From Leifsonia sp. 1010 (lineage in GTDB: Bacteria; Actinomycetota; Actinomycetes; Actinomycetales; Microbacteriaceae), in NCBI RefSeq assembly GCF_031455295.1, contig NZ_JAVDSL010000001.1:372001-436000 (forward strand): a stretch of 64,000 nucleotides of DNA, in the 5' to 3' direction. The translations under genes were made by a program, and so were the position numbers. Within the stretch, counting starts at the first letter, position 1; each line of letters starts with the position of its first letter. Shown here one piece after another: positions 25,392 through 33,649 of this stretch. The notes beneath the pieces are model-generated. The model did not search any database and had not been told where the DNA came from. It worked only from the letters and a program-made list of their open reading frames with translations.

Positions 25392-25805
25392 CCGGAGCCT
25401 CCCTGCGTCCCCGCTCACCGCGTGCCTAGTTCGTGGGTCAGTGCGCCACGCTAGGAGCCCGGTGCGACGGTCGTCGCAACTGGAGGTAACGCGGGGGTGA
25501 ACGGGGTGCGGACGGCGGGTGCGCGCGGCGCGTCGGGGGTCGGTCGGGTGCCGCGCGTCGGGGGTCGGGCGGTCGGGTGCCGCGCGTCGGGTGCCCGGCG
25601 TCGGGGCTTGCCCCGGTCGGAGGCTTCGGTCGGAGGAAGGCGCTCAAATCTCCGACGCACCGCGGTGCGGATGGAGATTCGTGGCAAAGGGGACCGGGAT
25701 GCCGACCGAAGCGGGCGAAACGCCGACCGAAGCAGGCGTGGCTCCTGCGCAAGCGGCATGATGGCACCTGTTGCAGTTTTGCGGCGATCGGCGCAGAATT
25801 GCAGC
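25392..25805. other. Intergenic region with GC-rich direct repeats
   Basis: About 410 bases without a convincing gene separate the divergent phosphonate-like and kynurenine operons. A 22-base direct repeat occurs at 25541-25562 and 25570-25591, inside a longer field of GCGTCGGG units. A second short tandem repeat (GCCGACCGAAGC, twice) lies around 25702-25735. The kynA promoter sits at the right end. Confidence 0.6.
25771..25804 (+). promoter_or_regulatory. kynA promoter with direct-repeat motif, leaderless
   Basis: -35 TTGCAG (25771-25776) and -10 CAGAAT (25794-25799) are 17 bases apart, and the kynA ATG follows the -10 by six bases. GCAG-2-TTGC occurs twice (from 25773 and from 25794), 21 bases apart, so both copies face the same side of the helix. 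This is a plausible regulator site. Confidence 0.55.
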
Positions 25806-26666
25806 ATGGCCGATGGCGACAACACCCGCGCGTTCGATCCCGACATCGTCACCGACTTCCGGGAGCGGATGTCGTATGGCTCCTATCTGGAGCTCGACAC
25901 GCTGCTCAGCGCGCAGCGCCCGGTGAGCCGCCCGGAGCACCACGACGAACTGCTGTTCATCATCCAACATCAGACGACGGAGCTCTGGCTGAAGCTGGTT
26001 CTCCACGAGCTCGAGTCAGCGCGCGACCTTCTGCGCGCCGACGATCTGTCGCCCGCGCTCAAGCGGATCGCCCGCGTGAAGCACATCCAGCGCACGCTCA
26101 CCGAGCAGTGGTCGGTGCTCGCGACGCTCACCCCGACCGAGTACGCGGAGTTCCGCGGCTTCCTCGGAAACTCGTCCGGCTTCCAGTCGTACCAGTACCG
26201 CGCCGTCGAGTTCGTGCTCGGCAACAAGAACCGCCGCATGCTGAGCGTCTTCGAGAGCGACCCGGCCGCCCACGCCCTCCTCGCGCAGCTGCTGGATGCG
26301 CCCAGCATCTACGACGAGTTCCTGCGCTACCTGGCGCGGGCGGGTTTCGCCGTGCCGACCTCGCTGCTGGAGCGGGACGTCACACAGGCGCACGTCTTCA
26401 CCCCGGAGTTGGTGCCGGTCTTCCGCGAGATCTACGAGCACGCCAACGACCACTGGCCCGAGTACGAGGCCTGCGAGGAGTTCGTCGATCTGGAGGACAA
26501 CTTCCAGCTCTGGCGCTTCCGCCACCTGAAGACCGTGCAGCGCACCATCGGCATGAAGACGGGGACCGGCGGGTCGACGGGAGCCGCGTTCCTGCAGAAG
26601 GCGCTCGAACTCACCTTCTTCCCCGAGCTGTACGCCGTCCGCACCGAGATCGGAGCGCCCGCATGA
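25806..26666 (+). CDS. kynA: Tryptophan 2,3-dioxygenase
   Basis: KynA is the haem enzyme that opens the indole ring of tryptophan to N-formylkynurenine. The 286-residue protein shows the family hallmarks YGSYLELDTLLSAQRP, FIIQHQTTELWLKLVLHEL, FRGFLGNSSGFQSYQYR, KTVQRTIGMKTGTGGS and GAAFLQKALELTFFPELY. The ATG at 25806 gives the normal family length; the frame is open far upstream but that part is repeat sequence. It overlaps the next gene by four bases. Confidence 0.96.
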   Translation: MADGDNTRAFDPDIVTDFRERMSYGSYLELDTLLSAQRPVSRPEHHDELLFIIQHQTTELWLKLVLHELESARDLLRADDLSPALKRIARVKHIQRTLTEQWSVLATLTPTEYAEFRGFLGNSSGFQSYQYRAVEFVLGNKNRRMLSVFESDPAAHALLAQLLDAPSIYDEFLRYLARAGFAVPTSLLERDVTQAHVFTPELVPVFREIYEHANDHWPEYEACEEFVDLEDNFQLWRFRHLKTVQRTIGMKTGTGGSTGAAFLQKALELTFFPELYAVRTEIGAPA

Positions 26667-27805
26667 GCGACCAGCCCGTCGGCAGCGCCCACCCCAACGG
26701 CACCGACTCCTACCTCACGGTCGACGCCGTCTGGAACGGCCACCGCTTCCTCGGCGCCACCACCTTCCGCAGCGACGGCGAGCGCCTCCACCCGGTCGAC
26801 GACACCCCGTCGCGCGCAGCACACCACCACCTCGGCGGCACGCTCTTCCCACGACTCACCGATCACCACACGCACGTCGGGCTGACCGACCAGCACGCCG
26901 TCTTCGCCGGAGGCATCACCCACGCGATCGATCTCGGCTGGGTTCCCGCCGTCGCCGCCGGCTGGCTCGCCGACGACCTCACGCGACCCTCCGTCGCGAT
27001 CGTCGGATCCCTCATCACGTGTAAGGGCGGCTACCCGGTCAACGCCGGGTGGGGGCCGCCGGGCTCCTCGACGGAGGTCGGCGGCGAGCGCGAGGCACGG
27101 CTTGCGGTTCGGGCAAACATCATGATGGGAGCCTCCCTCATCAAGGTCACGCTCAACACCGAAGCCGGTGAAACTGTGGATGATCACGTTCTCCACAGCA
27201 TCGTCGCGGAATCCCACGCGCAGGGCGTCCCCGTCACGGTCCATGTGCAGGGCGCGGGCCAAACCGCCCGGGCGGTCCAGGCCGGCGCCGACCAGCTCGC
27301 CCACACGCCGTTCACCGAGCGCGTCGACGACGAACTCATCGCCGAGTGCGTCCGGCGCGGCATCGGCTGGGTCAGCACCCTCGACATCCACGGCTGGGGA
27401 GATCCCACCGAGCAGCACGGCATCGCGTCGGAGAACCTGGGCCGGTTCGCGCGCGCCGGCGGCCTCGTGCTCTACGGAACCGACCTCGGCAACGGTCCGC
27501 TCGCCGTCGGCGTGAACGAGCGGGAGCTGCGCGGGATGCTCGACGCGGGCGTCGAGCCCGACGCCCTGATCCGCTCCATCGCCGCCCTGCGCCGCCCCGA
27601 CGACCACGTCGCGCCGACCATCGGCCCGCGCCTGGCGTGGCTCCCCACGCCGCCTCCCGCTGAGCCGGACGCCCTCCCGGCCTGGCTCGCCACCGCCCGC
27701 GGGCTGACGGCTCGCGCGCTCACCCGCGCGGCGGCCGACGGCACCGCCGATGCTGAGGCTCCCACCGCATCCCCTCGCCCCTCCACTCCTGAGGATCACG
27801 CATGA
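26663..27805 (+). CDS. Metal-dependent amidohydrolase in the kynurenine operon (candidate formylkynurenine formamidase)
   Basis: The 380-residue protein has the amidohydrolase metal-site series: HTHVG (in DHHTHVGL), a Lys in LIKVTLNTEAG, His in VTVHVQGAG and QLAHTPF, and Asp in YGTDLGNG. It is fused by ATGA overlaps to kynA on one side and kynU on the other. The missing middle step between those enzymes is hydrolysis of N-formylkynurenine, and no KynB-type formamidase is present. I infer that this enzyme does that job; the family alone proves only hydrolase chemistry. Confidence 0.7.
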   Translation: MSDQPVGSAHPNGTDSYLTVDAVWNGHRFLGATTFRSDGERLHPVDDTPSRAAHHHLGGTLFPRLTDHHTHVGLTDQHAVFAGGITHAIDLGWVPAVAAGWLADDLTRPSVAIVGSLITCKGGYPVNAGWGPPGSSTEVGGEREARLAVRANIMMGASLIKVTLNTEAGETVDDHVLHSIVAESHAQGVPVTVHVQGAGQTARAVQAGADQLAHTPFTERVDDELIAECVRRGIGWVSTLDIHGWGDPTEQHGIASENLGRFARAGGLVLYGTDLGNGPLAVGVNERELRGMLDAGVEPDALIRSIAALRRPDDHVAPTIGPRLAWLPTPPPAEPDALPAWLATARGLTARALTRAAADGTADAEAPTASPRPSTPEDHA

Positions 27806-29076
27806 CCGACTTCGACACCGCCCCTCCCGCTGTCCTCTCGCCGGACCCCCTCACCGCAGCCCGCGCCCTGGATGCGGCCGACCCGCTTGCGGCCTTCCGC
27901 ACGCGCTTCGCCGGCATCGACGACGGCACGAGCACGGTGAGCGCCTACTTCGACGGCAACTCGCTCGGCCGTCCGACCCGTGCGAGCATCGAGCGCATCC
28001 AGCGCTTCCTCACGGAGGGCTGGGGCGACCGGCTCATCCGCGGGTGGGACGAGGAGTGGATGGAACTGCCGTTCGCCATCGGCGACGACCTCGGCCGTGC
28101 CGCTCTCGGCGCAGCGCCCGGGCAGACCTTCATCGGCGACTCGACCACCGTCCTCCTCTACAAGCTGGCGCGGGCGGCCGTCGACAGCCTGCCGGAGCGC
28201 AGCGAGATCGTGCTCGACACGGACAACTTCCCGACCGACCGCTACCTGCTCGACGGCATCGCTCGCGAACGCGGCCTGCGCCTGGTGTGGATCGAGGCGG
28301 ACACCGAGGCGGGGGTGACGCCGGAGCAGGTGGCCGCCGTCGTCGGACCGCAGACCGCCCTCGTCGTGCTCAGCCAGGTCGCGTACCGGTCCGGCTTCCT
28401 GGCCGACCTTCCCGCGATCACGCGCATCGTCCACGACGCGGGCGCGCTCGTGCTGTGGGACCTCTGCCACTCCGCCGGGTCGGTGCCGATCGAACTCGAC
28501 GCTGCCGGAGTCGACCTCGCGGTCGGCTGCACCTACAAGTACCTCAACGGCGGCCCGGGCTCGCCCGCCTTCGGCTACGTGAACGCGCGGCTCATCCCGC
28601 AGCTCGCCCAGCCGATCCAGGGATGGATGGGCGCCAGCGACGTCTTCCTGATGGGCCCGGAGTACGTGCCCGCCGAGAGCATCCGGCGCTTCCTCAGCGG
28701 GACGCCTCCCATCGTCGGGATGCTCGCCATGCGCGACACCATCGCGATGATCGAGGAGGCCGGGATGGACGCGGTGCGGGCCAAGTCCGTCGCGCTGACC
28801 GAGTTCGCCGTCGCCCTCGCCGACGAATGGCTGACCCCGCTCGGCGTGACCCTCGCGTCTCCGCGCGACCCGGAGCGCCGCGGCGGTCACATCACGCTCA
28901 GCCACCCGGCCATGCGCGAGGTCACGGCGCTGCTCTGGCAGCGCGACGTCATCCCCGACTACCGCGATCCGGACGGCCTGCGCGTCGGCCTCTCGCCGCT
29001 CAGCACCAGCTTCGAGGAGGTCTGCGCGGGGATGGCCGCGGTGCGCGACGCCCTCGGCGAACTGACGCATGACTGA
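27802..29076 (+). CDS. kynU: Kynureninase
   Basis: A PLP enzyme that cleaves kynurenine to anthranilate and alanine. The 424-residue protein shows YFDGNSLGRP at the N terminus, LDTDNFPTDRYLLDG, LWDLCHSAGSVPIELD and the PLP lysine in VGCTYKYLNGGPGSPAF. HITLSHPAM and GLRVGLSPL follow near the end. It is the third gene of the tightly overlapping kyn operon and overlaps the regulator gene by eight bases. Confidence 0.95.
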   Translation: MTDFDTAPPAVLSPDPLTAARALDAADPLAAFRTRFAGIDDGTSTVSAYFDGNSLGRPTRASIERIQRFLTEGWGDRLIRGWDEEWMELPFAIGDDLGRAALGAAPGQTFIGDSTTVLLYKLARAAVDSLPERSEIVLDTDNFPTDRYLLDGIARERGLRLVWIEADTEAGVTPEQVAAVVGPQTALVVLSQVAYRSGFLADLPAITRIVHDAGALVLWDLCHSAGSVPIELDAAGVDLAVGCTYKYLNGGPGSPAFGYVNARLIPQLAQPIQGWMGASDVFLMGPEYVPAESIRRFLSGTPPIVGMLAMRDTIAMIEEAGMDAVRAKSVALTEFAVALADEWLTPLGVTLASPRDPERRGGHITLSHPAMREVTALLWQRDVIPDYRDPDGLRVGLSPLSTSFEEVCAGMAAVRDALGELTHD

Positions 29077-29947
29077 CGTCGCCGCCGTCGTCCGCGACGA
29101 CCCCGAGGCCGCCAGCGGAAGCGCGACGGCGCTGTTGCGCACCGTGGTGGGCAGCGTCCTGCGCCCGATCGGCGGCTGGATGAGCGCGGCGGGTGCTGTC
29201 CGGCTCATGGATGCGCTCGGCGTGCCCGCAGCGACGGCCCGGTCCAGCCTGGCGCGGCTGTGCGCGCGGGGCGTCCTGCGGCGGGAGCCCCTGGGCGGCG
29301 TCGCCGGGTACGCGCTGGATCCCGCCGCCGTTCCGATGCTGGAGCGCGGAGACGCCCGCATCTTCGGCGAGCGCGTCGAGGCATCCCGCTGGCTGCTGCT
29401 GTCGCTGTCCTTCCCAGAACGGGCCCGCGGTTCGCGCGACCGGTTGCGCCGCCGCCTCGCCGCGCTCGGTTGCGGCACCGTCGCCGACGGCCTGTGGATC
29501 GCGCCTGCGGCGCTGGAGGGAGAGCTGGAGGCGGAGCTGACCTCCGCCGTGTCAACGACGTCGGCCGACGTGAACCCGTCCGGCTCGCCGGTCGTGGCGA
29601 TGTTCGCGGATGCCGCCCCGCGCGGAGACCTCGCCGCCGGTCTCGCCCGCTGGTACGACCTCCCGGCGATCCGCGCCGCGCACGAATCGTTCCTCGCGCG
29701 GTTCGGCGACCTGCCGCATCCCCTCGACGACGCCCAGGCCTTCGCCACCTGGATGCGCGCCCTCGACGAGTGGCGCGTGATCCCGTACCGCGACCCCGGG
29801 CTCCCCGCCGCCGCCATCGCGCCGGACTGGCCCGGAGCCGCTTCCGCGCAGCTGTTCCGCCGACTGCGCGCAGAGCTGGAGGAGCGCGCCGTCTCCCACG
29901 CAGCAGCTGTCGCGGCACCGGACCGCATCCCCGTCTCCGCACGGTAG
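29069..29947 (+). CDS. PaaX family transcriptional regulator
   Basis: The 292-residue protein has an N-terminal winged helix (MSAAGAVRLMDALGVPAATARSSLARLCARGVL), a central ferredoxin-like domain (WLLLSLSFPERARGSRDRLRRRL, GTVADGLWIAP) and the C-terminal PaaX domain (ATWMRALDEWRVIPYRDPGLPA). PaaX proteins usually repress aromatic degradation genes and respond to CoA thioesters. Here it is translationally coupled to kynU, so it probably controls tryptophan breakdown. The effector is unknown. Confidence 0.85.
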   Translation: MTDVAAVVRDDPEAASGSATALLRTVVGSVLRPIGGWMSAAGAVRLMDALGVPAATARSSLARLCARGVLRREPLGGVAGYALDPAAVPMLERGDARIFGERVEASRWLLLSLSFPERARGSRDRLRRRLAALGCGTVADGLWIAPAALEGELEAELTSAVSTTSADVNPSGSPVVAMFADAAPRGDLAAGLARWYDLPAIRAAHESFLARFGDLPHPLDDAQAFATWMRALDEWRVIPYRDPGLPAAAIAPDWPGAASAQLFRRLRAELEERAVSHAAAVAAPDRIPVSAR

Positions 29948-29950
29948 AAT
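29945..29950 (+). promoter_or_regulatory. -10 hexamer TAGAAT of the purSQ operon
   Basis: TAGAAT lies 47 bases before the purS GTG, giving a leader of about 40 bases. It overlaps the stop of the PaaX-like gene. The -35 is weak. Confidence 0.45.
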
Positions 29951-29997
29951 CGACGCGAAACCCCCACCCTTTGCGCCCGAGTGAGCGGAGTGTCCCC

Positions 29998-30258
29998 GTG
30001 CCGACGATCGTTGTTGAAGTGATGCCCAAGGCTGAGCTGCTCGACCCGCAGGGGAAGGCGGTCGCCGGAGCGCTTGCCCGCACCGGTCGCGGCGTCGTCA
30101 GCGGAGTGCGCGTCGGCAAGCGTTTCGAGCTGACCGTCGACGGCCCCATCGACGACGCGGTCCGTGCGACGGTGCAGGAGATCGCGGACGAGATCCTCTC
30201 CAACTCCGTGATCGAAGACGTGGTGGGCATCCACTACCCCGCCGAGGTGGACGCCTGA
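29998..30258 (+). CDS. purS: Phosphoribosylformylglycinamidine synthase subunit PurS
   Basis: The small scaffold subunit of the three-part FGAM synthase. The 86-residue protein has [45 protein letters not shown] and a C-terminal helix ending [15 protein letters not shown]. It joins PurL and PurQ so that ammonia can pass between them. The stop overlaps the purQ start by one base. A longer frame exists upstream but lacks conservation. Confidence 0.93.
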   Translation: MPTIVVEVMPKAELLDPQGKAVAGALARTGRGVVSGVRVGKRFELTVDGPIDDAVRATVQEIADEILSNSVIEDVVGIHYPAEVDA

Positions 30259-30956
30259 TGCGCATCGGCGTCATCACCTTCCCCGGCTCGCTCGACGACC
30301 GCGACGCACTGCGCGCGGTCCGTCTCGCCGGTGCCGAGCCGGTCGCGCTGTGGCACGGCGAGCACGACCTGCAGGGCGTCGACGCCCTCGTGCTCCCTGG
30401 CGGATTCAGCTACGGCGACTACCTGCGCTGCGGCGCCATCGCCTCCCTCTCGCCGATCATGACCGAGGTCGTGGATGCGGCCGAGAAGGGGATGCCCGTG
30501 CTGGGCATCTGCAACGGCTTCCAGATGCTGGCGGAGGCGCACCTCGTCGCCGGCGGCCTGATCCGCAACGACCACGGCACCTTCATCCGGCGCGACCAGC
30601 ACCTCACGGTCGAGAACACGCAGACGCCGTGGACGAGCGGGTTCGAGCAGGGCCAGGAGATCGTCATCCCGCTGAAGAACGGCGAGGGCGGCTTCATCGC
30701 GTCGGCCGAGGAGCTGGCGCGGCTCGAGGGCGAGGGCCTCGTCGTCTTCCGCTACAAGGGCGTCAACCCGAACGGCTCGCTCGACGACATCGCCGGTGTC
30801 CGCAACGAGCGCGGCAACGTGGTCGGCCTCATGCCGCACCCCGAGCACGCGGTCGAGCCCGGCTTCGGCCCGGACACCCCCGACGCGATGCGCTCGGGCA
30901 CGGACGGCCTGACGTTCTTCACCTCTGTGATCCGCTCGGCGCTCGTCGAGGCGTAA
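30258..30956 (+). CDS. purQ: Phosphoribosylformylglycinamidine synthase glutaminase subunit PurQ
   Basis: A class I glutamine amidotransferase of 232 residues that supplies ammonia to PurL. It begins [20 protein letters not shown], has the nucleophile elbow [12 protein letters not shown] with the catalytic Cys, and the His-Glu pair in [10 protein letters not shown]. It is coupled to purS. Unusually for the pathway, purL lies 3.6 kb further on, beyond accessory genes. Confidence 0.95.
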   Translation: MRIGVITFPGSLDDRDALRAVRLAGAEPVALWHGEHDLQGVDALVLPGGFSYGDYLRCGAIASLSPIMTEVVDAAEKGMPVLGICNGFQMLAEAHLVAGGLIRNDHGTFIRRDQHLTVENTQTPWTSGFEQGQEIVIPLKNGEGGFIASAEELARLEGEGLVVFRYKGVNPNGSLDDIAGVRNERGNVVGLMPHPEHAVEPGFGPDTPDAMRSGTDGLTFFTSVIRSALVEA

Positions 30957-30960
30957 CGGC

Positions 30961-31326
30961 TCACTTCGCCGCGGCGCCCCGCGGGGCCTTGGGCGGCATG
31001 CCCCTGACCTGATCCAGCGCCACGCCGATCCACTCGCGCAGCCGGTCGGGCTCCGACTTCCACGCCTCCGGCATCGCGACGTACCCGCCCATGGGTCGCT
31101 CCGCCGGTCCGTACGGGCCGGCGCCGTCGATCGCCAGCAGCTCGTCGCGCACGGCGACGTCGGGAAGGCGCACCCCGACCTGGTCGCCGAACAGCCCGGC
31201 GAACATGTTGCCGTTCACGAACGCGGCCAGGTTGGCGAACATCGGCCGGATACGCACGTCGGGCGCGTCGGGAACCACCGAGCGGAACAGCTCCTCGGTC
31301 TCCTTCGACGGGCGCGGGACGTGCAT
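30961..31326 (-). CDS. TfoX N-terminal domain protein
   Basis: The 121-residue protein begins MHVPRPSKETEELFRSVV and shows the TfoX_N core RPMFANLAAFVNGNMFAGLFGDQVGVRLP and PMGGYVAMPEAW. TfoX_N domains occur alone in many bacteria and are not necessarily competence regulators. GAGGAGG five bases before the ATG at 31326 decides the start over upstream candidates. It ends four bases from the convergent purQ stop. Confidence 0.8.
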   Translation of the reverse strand: MHVPRPSKETEELFRSVVPDAPDVRIRPMFANLAAFVNGNMFAGLFGDQVGVRLPDVAVRDELLAIDGAGPYGPAERPMGGYVAMPEAWKSEPDRLREWIGVALDQVRGMPPKAPRGAAAK

Positions 31327-31418
31327 GGCGGCCTCCTCGCGGGACACCATAGCGCGGGGCGCGGCGGCGCGGCATCCGGCTGACCTCTGCGGAACCGCCG
31401 CGCTGCTGCACGGCGAGG

Positions 31419-31736
31419 TCAGACGTTGGCCGACCAGCGGGCGAAATAAGCGTCCACTACTTGCTGCGACCGGGTGTCGAGTGTCTGCCATTCTCGTGCC
31501 GCCTGTGTTGCGACGAACAGCGCCTTCTCCTCAGACCGTGGACCCCGAGGGTCGTCGACGAGGTCGCTGATGTTCATCCAGACTCGGTACGCCGCAGGAC
31601 CGTGGCGGGACTGCATGAGGTCGCTGAAGCGTACACCGGCTGCCATGAGCACCGAGTAGATCCGATCGGTGCCGGACGCCAATATTGCGGCCGTCACCTC
31701 TGCCATCGCGTTGTCGAAGTCGCCCTCATGCGACAC
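31419..31736 (-). CDS. Hypothetical protein in small-gene cluster (gene 4 of 4)
   Basis: I do not recognise this 105-residue protein. It is mostly helical (TAAILASGTDRIYSVLMAAG, then AREWQTLDTRSQQVVDAYFARW), has no signal peptide and no membrane span, and is likely cytoplasmic. GGAGG six to seven bases upstream supports the GTG at 31736. It is last in a row of four minus-strand small genes, 39 bases after its neighbour. Context suggests an immunity-type or accessory function. Confidence 0.55.
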   Translation of the reverse strand: MSHEGDFDNAMAEVTAAILASGTDRIYSVLMAAGVRFSDLMQSRHGPAAYRVWMNISDLVDDPRGPRSEEKALFVATQAAREWQTLDTRSQQVVDAYFARWSANV

Positions 31737-31775
31737 TGCCACCCTCCGATGCGTCTTCGCCCTCGCCCTCACGGG

Positions 31776-32141
31776 CTACGAGTCGAACCTGTGCGCCGAG
31801 GCATCGTCCGCTGTGCGGTAGAGCTCGCCCCAGGCCACGATATCGACGTCGGCGGCGCGCAGAGGAGTCTCGAGCTCCGGCCATCCGTTCTTGGGCAGAC
31901 AGATGTACGCGAAGAACGGAAAACGGTCGATGGCGGCCACATCGTCGCCTTGGAACCGGGAGGTCAGGATGAAGCGGCTCAGATCGTCTCCCACGTTGAA
32001 GTTATGCCCGACGACCGCGGGATCCAGGTCGACCACGAGCGCTGATCTGCCGGTGTCGAACGCGAGCGTCGTGATGAGGGTGCAGCGCCGCACGGGCTCG
32101 AACAGCGAGGAGTCGAGGGAGCTGAGGTAGTAGACGCTCAT
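31776..32141 (-). CDS. Hypothetical protein in small-gene cluster (gene 3 of 4)
   Basis: An unrecognised 121-residue soluble protein starting MSVYYLSSLDSSLFEP, with a beta-rich middle (RCTLITTLAFDTGRSALVVDLD) and DIVAWGELYRTADD near the end. It directly abuts the Imm74-like gene (one-base junction 32141/32142), a strong sign of cotranscription. The acidic, single-domain, roughly 120-residue form is common among polymorphic-toxin immunity proteins, but this is only an inference. Confidence 0.6.
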   Translation of the reverse strand: MSVYYLSSLDSSLFEPVRRCTLITTLAFDTGRSALVVDLDPAVVGHNFNVGDDLSRFILTSRFQGDDVAAIDRFPFFAYICLPKNGWPELETPLRAADVDIVAWGELYRTADDASAHRFDS

Positions 32142-32387
32142 TCAGATCGTCTCGACCGCGAACCCGGCCCACGTGAGTGCATCGACGGCGAACTGGCACA
32201 CTCCAGCTGACCCGGCTGGACCATCGGGCGCCACTGAGCTCCGATACAGCACGATGCTCATCGGCAGCGCGAGCATCTCGGAGTCGATCGTGTACGTGTC
32301 GCCATGCAGCGTCACCCGCAGCCCGGTTCTGCCGAGGATGTGAACGGTCGATCCGGACAGTTCCTCGATGGTGTCGGCCGACAGCAT
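32142..32387 (-). CDS. Imm74-like immunity protein (gene 2 of 4)
   Basis: The 81-residue protein has a compact beta pattern VHILGRTGLRVTLHGDTYTI, then DSEMLALPMSIVLYRSSV and a C-terminal helix ending WAGFAVETI. The series Y-x-I-(D/E)-x-E-M-L, short gap, I-V-L-Y-x-S-S resembles the Imm74 immunity family of polymorphic toxin systems as I recall it. The ATG at 32387 is the first in-frame start with family-like sequence; no strong ribosome site is visible. No matching toxin is in the window. Confidence 0.5.
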   Translation of the reverse strand: MLSADTIEELSGSTVHILGRTGLRVTLHGDTYTIDSEMLALPMSIVLYRSSVAPDGPAGSAGVCQFAVDALTWAGFAVETI

Positions 32388-32436
32388 CCGAAACCCCGTC
32401 AATGTCCCCCCAAGGCTTCGAGATGTGGTCCAAGCA

Positions 32437-32826
32437 TCACAGGCGCAACGCGTCGGCGTCGAGCTGGTCGGATGCCCAGAGCACGTCATCCCCATCGAGT
32501 ACCCAGACGTCGGCCGAACTCTGCTGCGCAAGCCGCTGGACCCACGACACGAACAGCGTCTCCCAACGACACTCCACCGTGCACGCGGTGAGGGACGAGA
32601 GCGGCTGCTGAGGTGGGCGCCCCACGGTGCCTTCCGGCGACTCCGGGGGCAGCTGCAACTCCGCCAGCCACTCGTCAGACGTCGTGGCGAACACGGTGAT
32701 CATGCGGCCCTCAGCGTCGACGAGTTGGGCCATACCCGGAGCGCGGTGGCCACCGTTCTCGACGAGCAGCGATGCGAACTTCTCGAACAGATCGTTGTAC
32801 TCAGAGACGACGGATGCGCTCTTCAT
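32437..32826 (-). CDS. Hypothetical protein in small-gene cluster (gene 1 of 4)
   Basis: An unrecognised 129-residue soluble acidic protein: MKSASVVSEYNDLFEKFASLL, a central AEGRMITVFATTSDEWLAEL, and a C terminus SADVWVLDGDDVLWASDQL that looks like a beta-turn-beta ending. GGGAG precedes the ATG. It is the first gene of the four-gene row, 49 bases before the Imm74-like gene. Base composition of the row appears slightly less GC-rich than the flanking purine genes. Confidence 0.6.
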   Translation of the reverse strand: MKSASVVSEYNDLFEKFASLLVENGGHRAPGMAQLVDAEGRMITVFATTSDEWLAELQLPPESPEGTVGRPPQQPLSSLTACTVECRWETLFVSWVQRLAQQSSADVWVLDGDDVLWASDQLDADALRL

Positions 32827-33085
32827 CTCGGCTGCTCCCGTTCCGGTCCGCTTTCGTCACGATATGCTCCCGTCCCTCACCTGGATGGCCGCATTCCGGC
32901 CCTTTCGACCCACGTCCATATTTTGCAGCAGTGCGGACCCGCCGAGCCCGCTCCGCTGCTAGGTCACTCGTTCTCACCGCTTTCAGGGCGAAGAGCGCTG
33001 GGTTGCCGGAGAGGCCAGATCAGGTCGGCCGCCCACTATTCGGCGATTCGGGAACCGCGGCCTCCGTCGTGGACACTTCATAAAT

Positions 33086-33649
33086 GTGAGGGGAATCCGA
33101 ATCGACGAGCCGGACGTGCTCGAACGCGTGAACGCCGGAGATCCGGATGCGTTCGGGACACTGTTCGACCTGCACCATGACCGCGTTTTCCGGCAAGCCA
33201 TCCGGCTGACGGCGTCGATCCACGACGCGGAGGACGTGACCGCGGTCGTGTTCCTCGAGGCGTGGCGCCGACGGGATTCGATGCGGGTGGTGAACGGGTC
33301 GGTCATCGGCTGGCTGCTGGTGATGACGAACTTCGTCTTCCGCAACTACGCACGCGCCTCCCGCCGCTACCGGGACGGCCTGCAGCAGCTGCCGCCCCCG
33401 GAGCACTCGCCCGATCACGCGTCCGCAGTCGACGACCGCATCGACCGGGATGCGCGCCGAGCCGCGTTGCGCACGGCGCTCGCGACACTGCCGAGACGCG
33501 ACCAGGACATCCTCACCCTCTGCGTGCTCGAAGAACTCAGCACAGCAGAGGCGGCCGAGGCGCTGGGGATCGCGCCCGGAACCGTGAAGTCGCGCCTGTC
33601 CCGCGCCAAGTCCCGACTCGCAGAACTGATGAACGGAGGAGAGCGATGA
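33086..33649 (+). CDS. ECF-type RNA polymerase sigma factor
   Basis: The 187-residue protein has sigma region 2 (DPDAFGTLFDLHHDRVFRQAIRLT, HDAEDVTAVVFLEAWRR) and region 4 (LPRRDQDILTLCVLEELSTAEAAEALGIAPGTVKSRLSRAKSRL). It should direct polymerase to a small stress or envelope regulon. GGAACC at 33051-33056, 35 bases before the GTG, could be an ECF-type -35 and hence autoregulation, but no clear matching -10 is seen. It overlaps the next gene by four bases. Confidence 0.9.
   Translation: MRGIRIDEPDVLERVNAGDPDAFGTLFDLHHDRVFRQAIRLTASIHDAEDVTAVVFLEAWRRRDSMRVVNGSVIGWLLVMTNFVFRNYARASRRYRDGLQQLPPPEHSPDHASAVDDRIDRDARRAALRTALATLPRRDQDILTLCVLEELSTAEAAEALGIAPGTVKSRLSRAKSRLAELMNGGER

Noticed and set aside
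25497-25805. Upstream in-frame extension of kynA adding about 100 residues
   Set aside because: The extension is repeat-derived, Arg/Gly-rich, absent from the family, and lies upstream of the likely transcription start.
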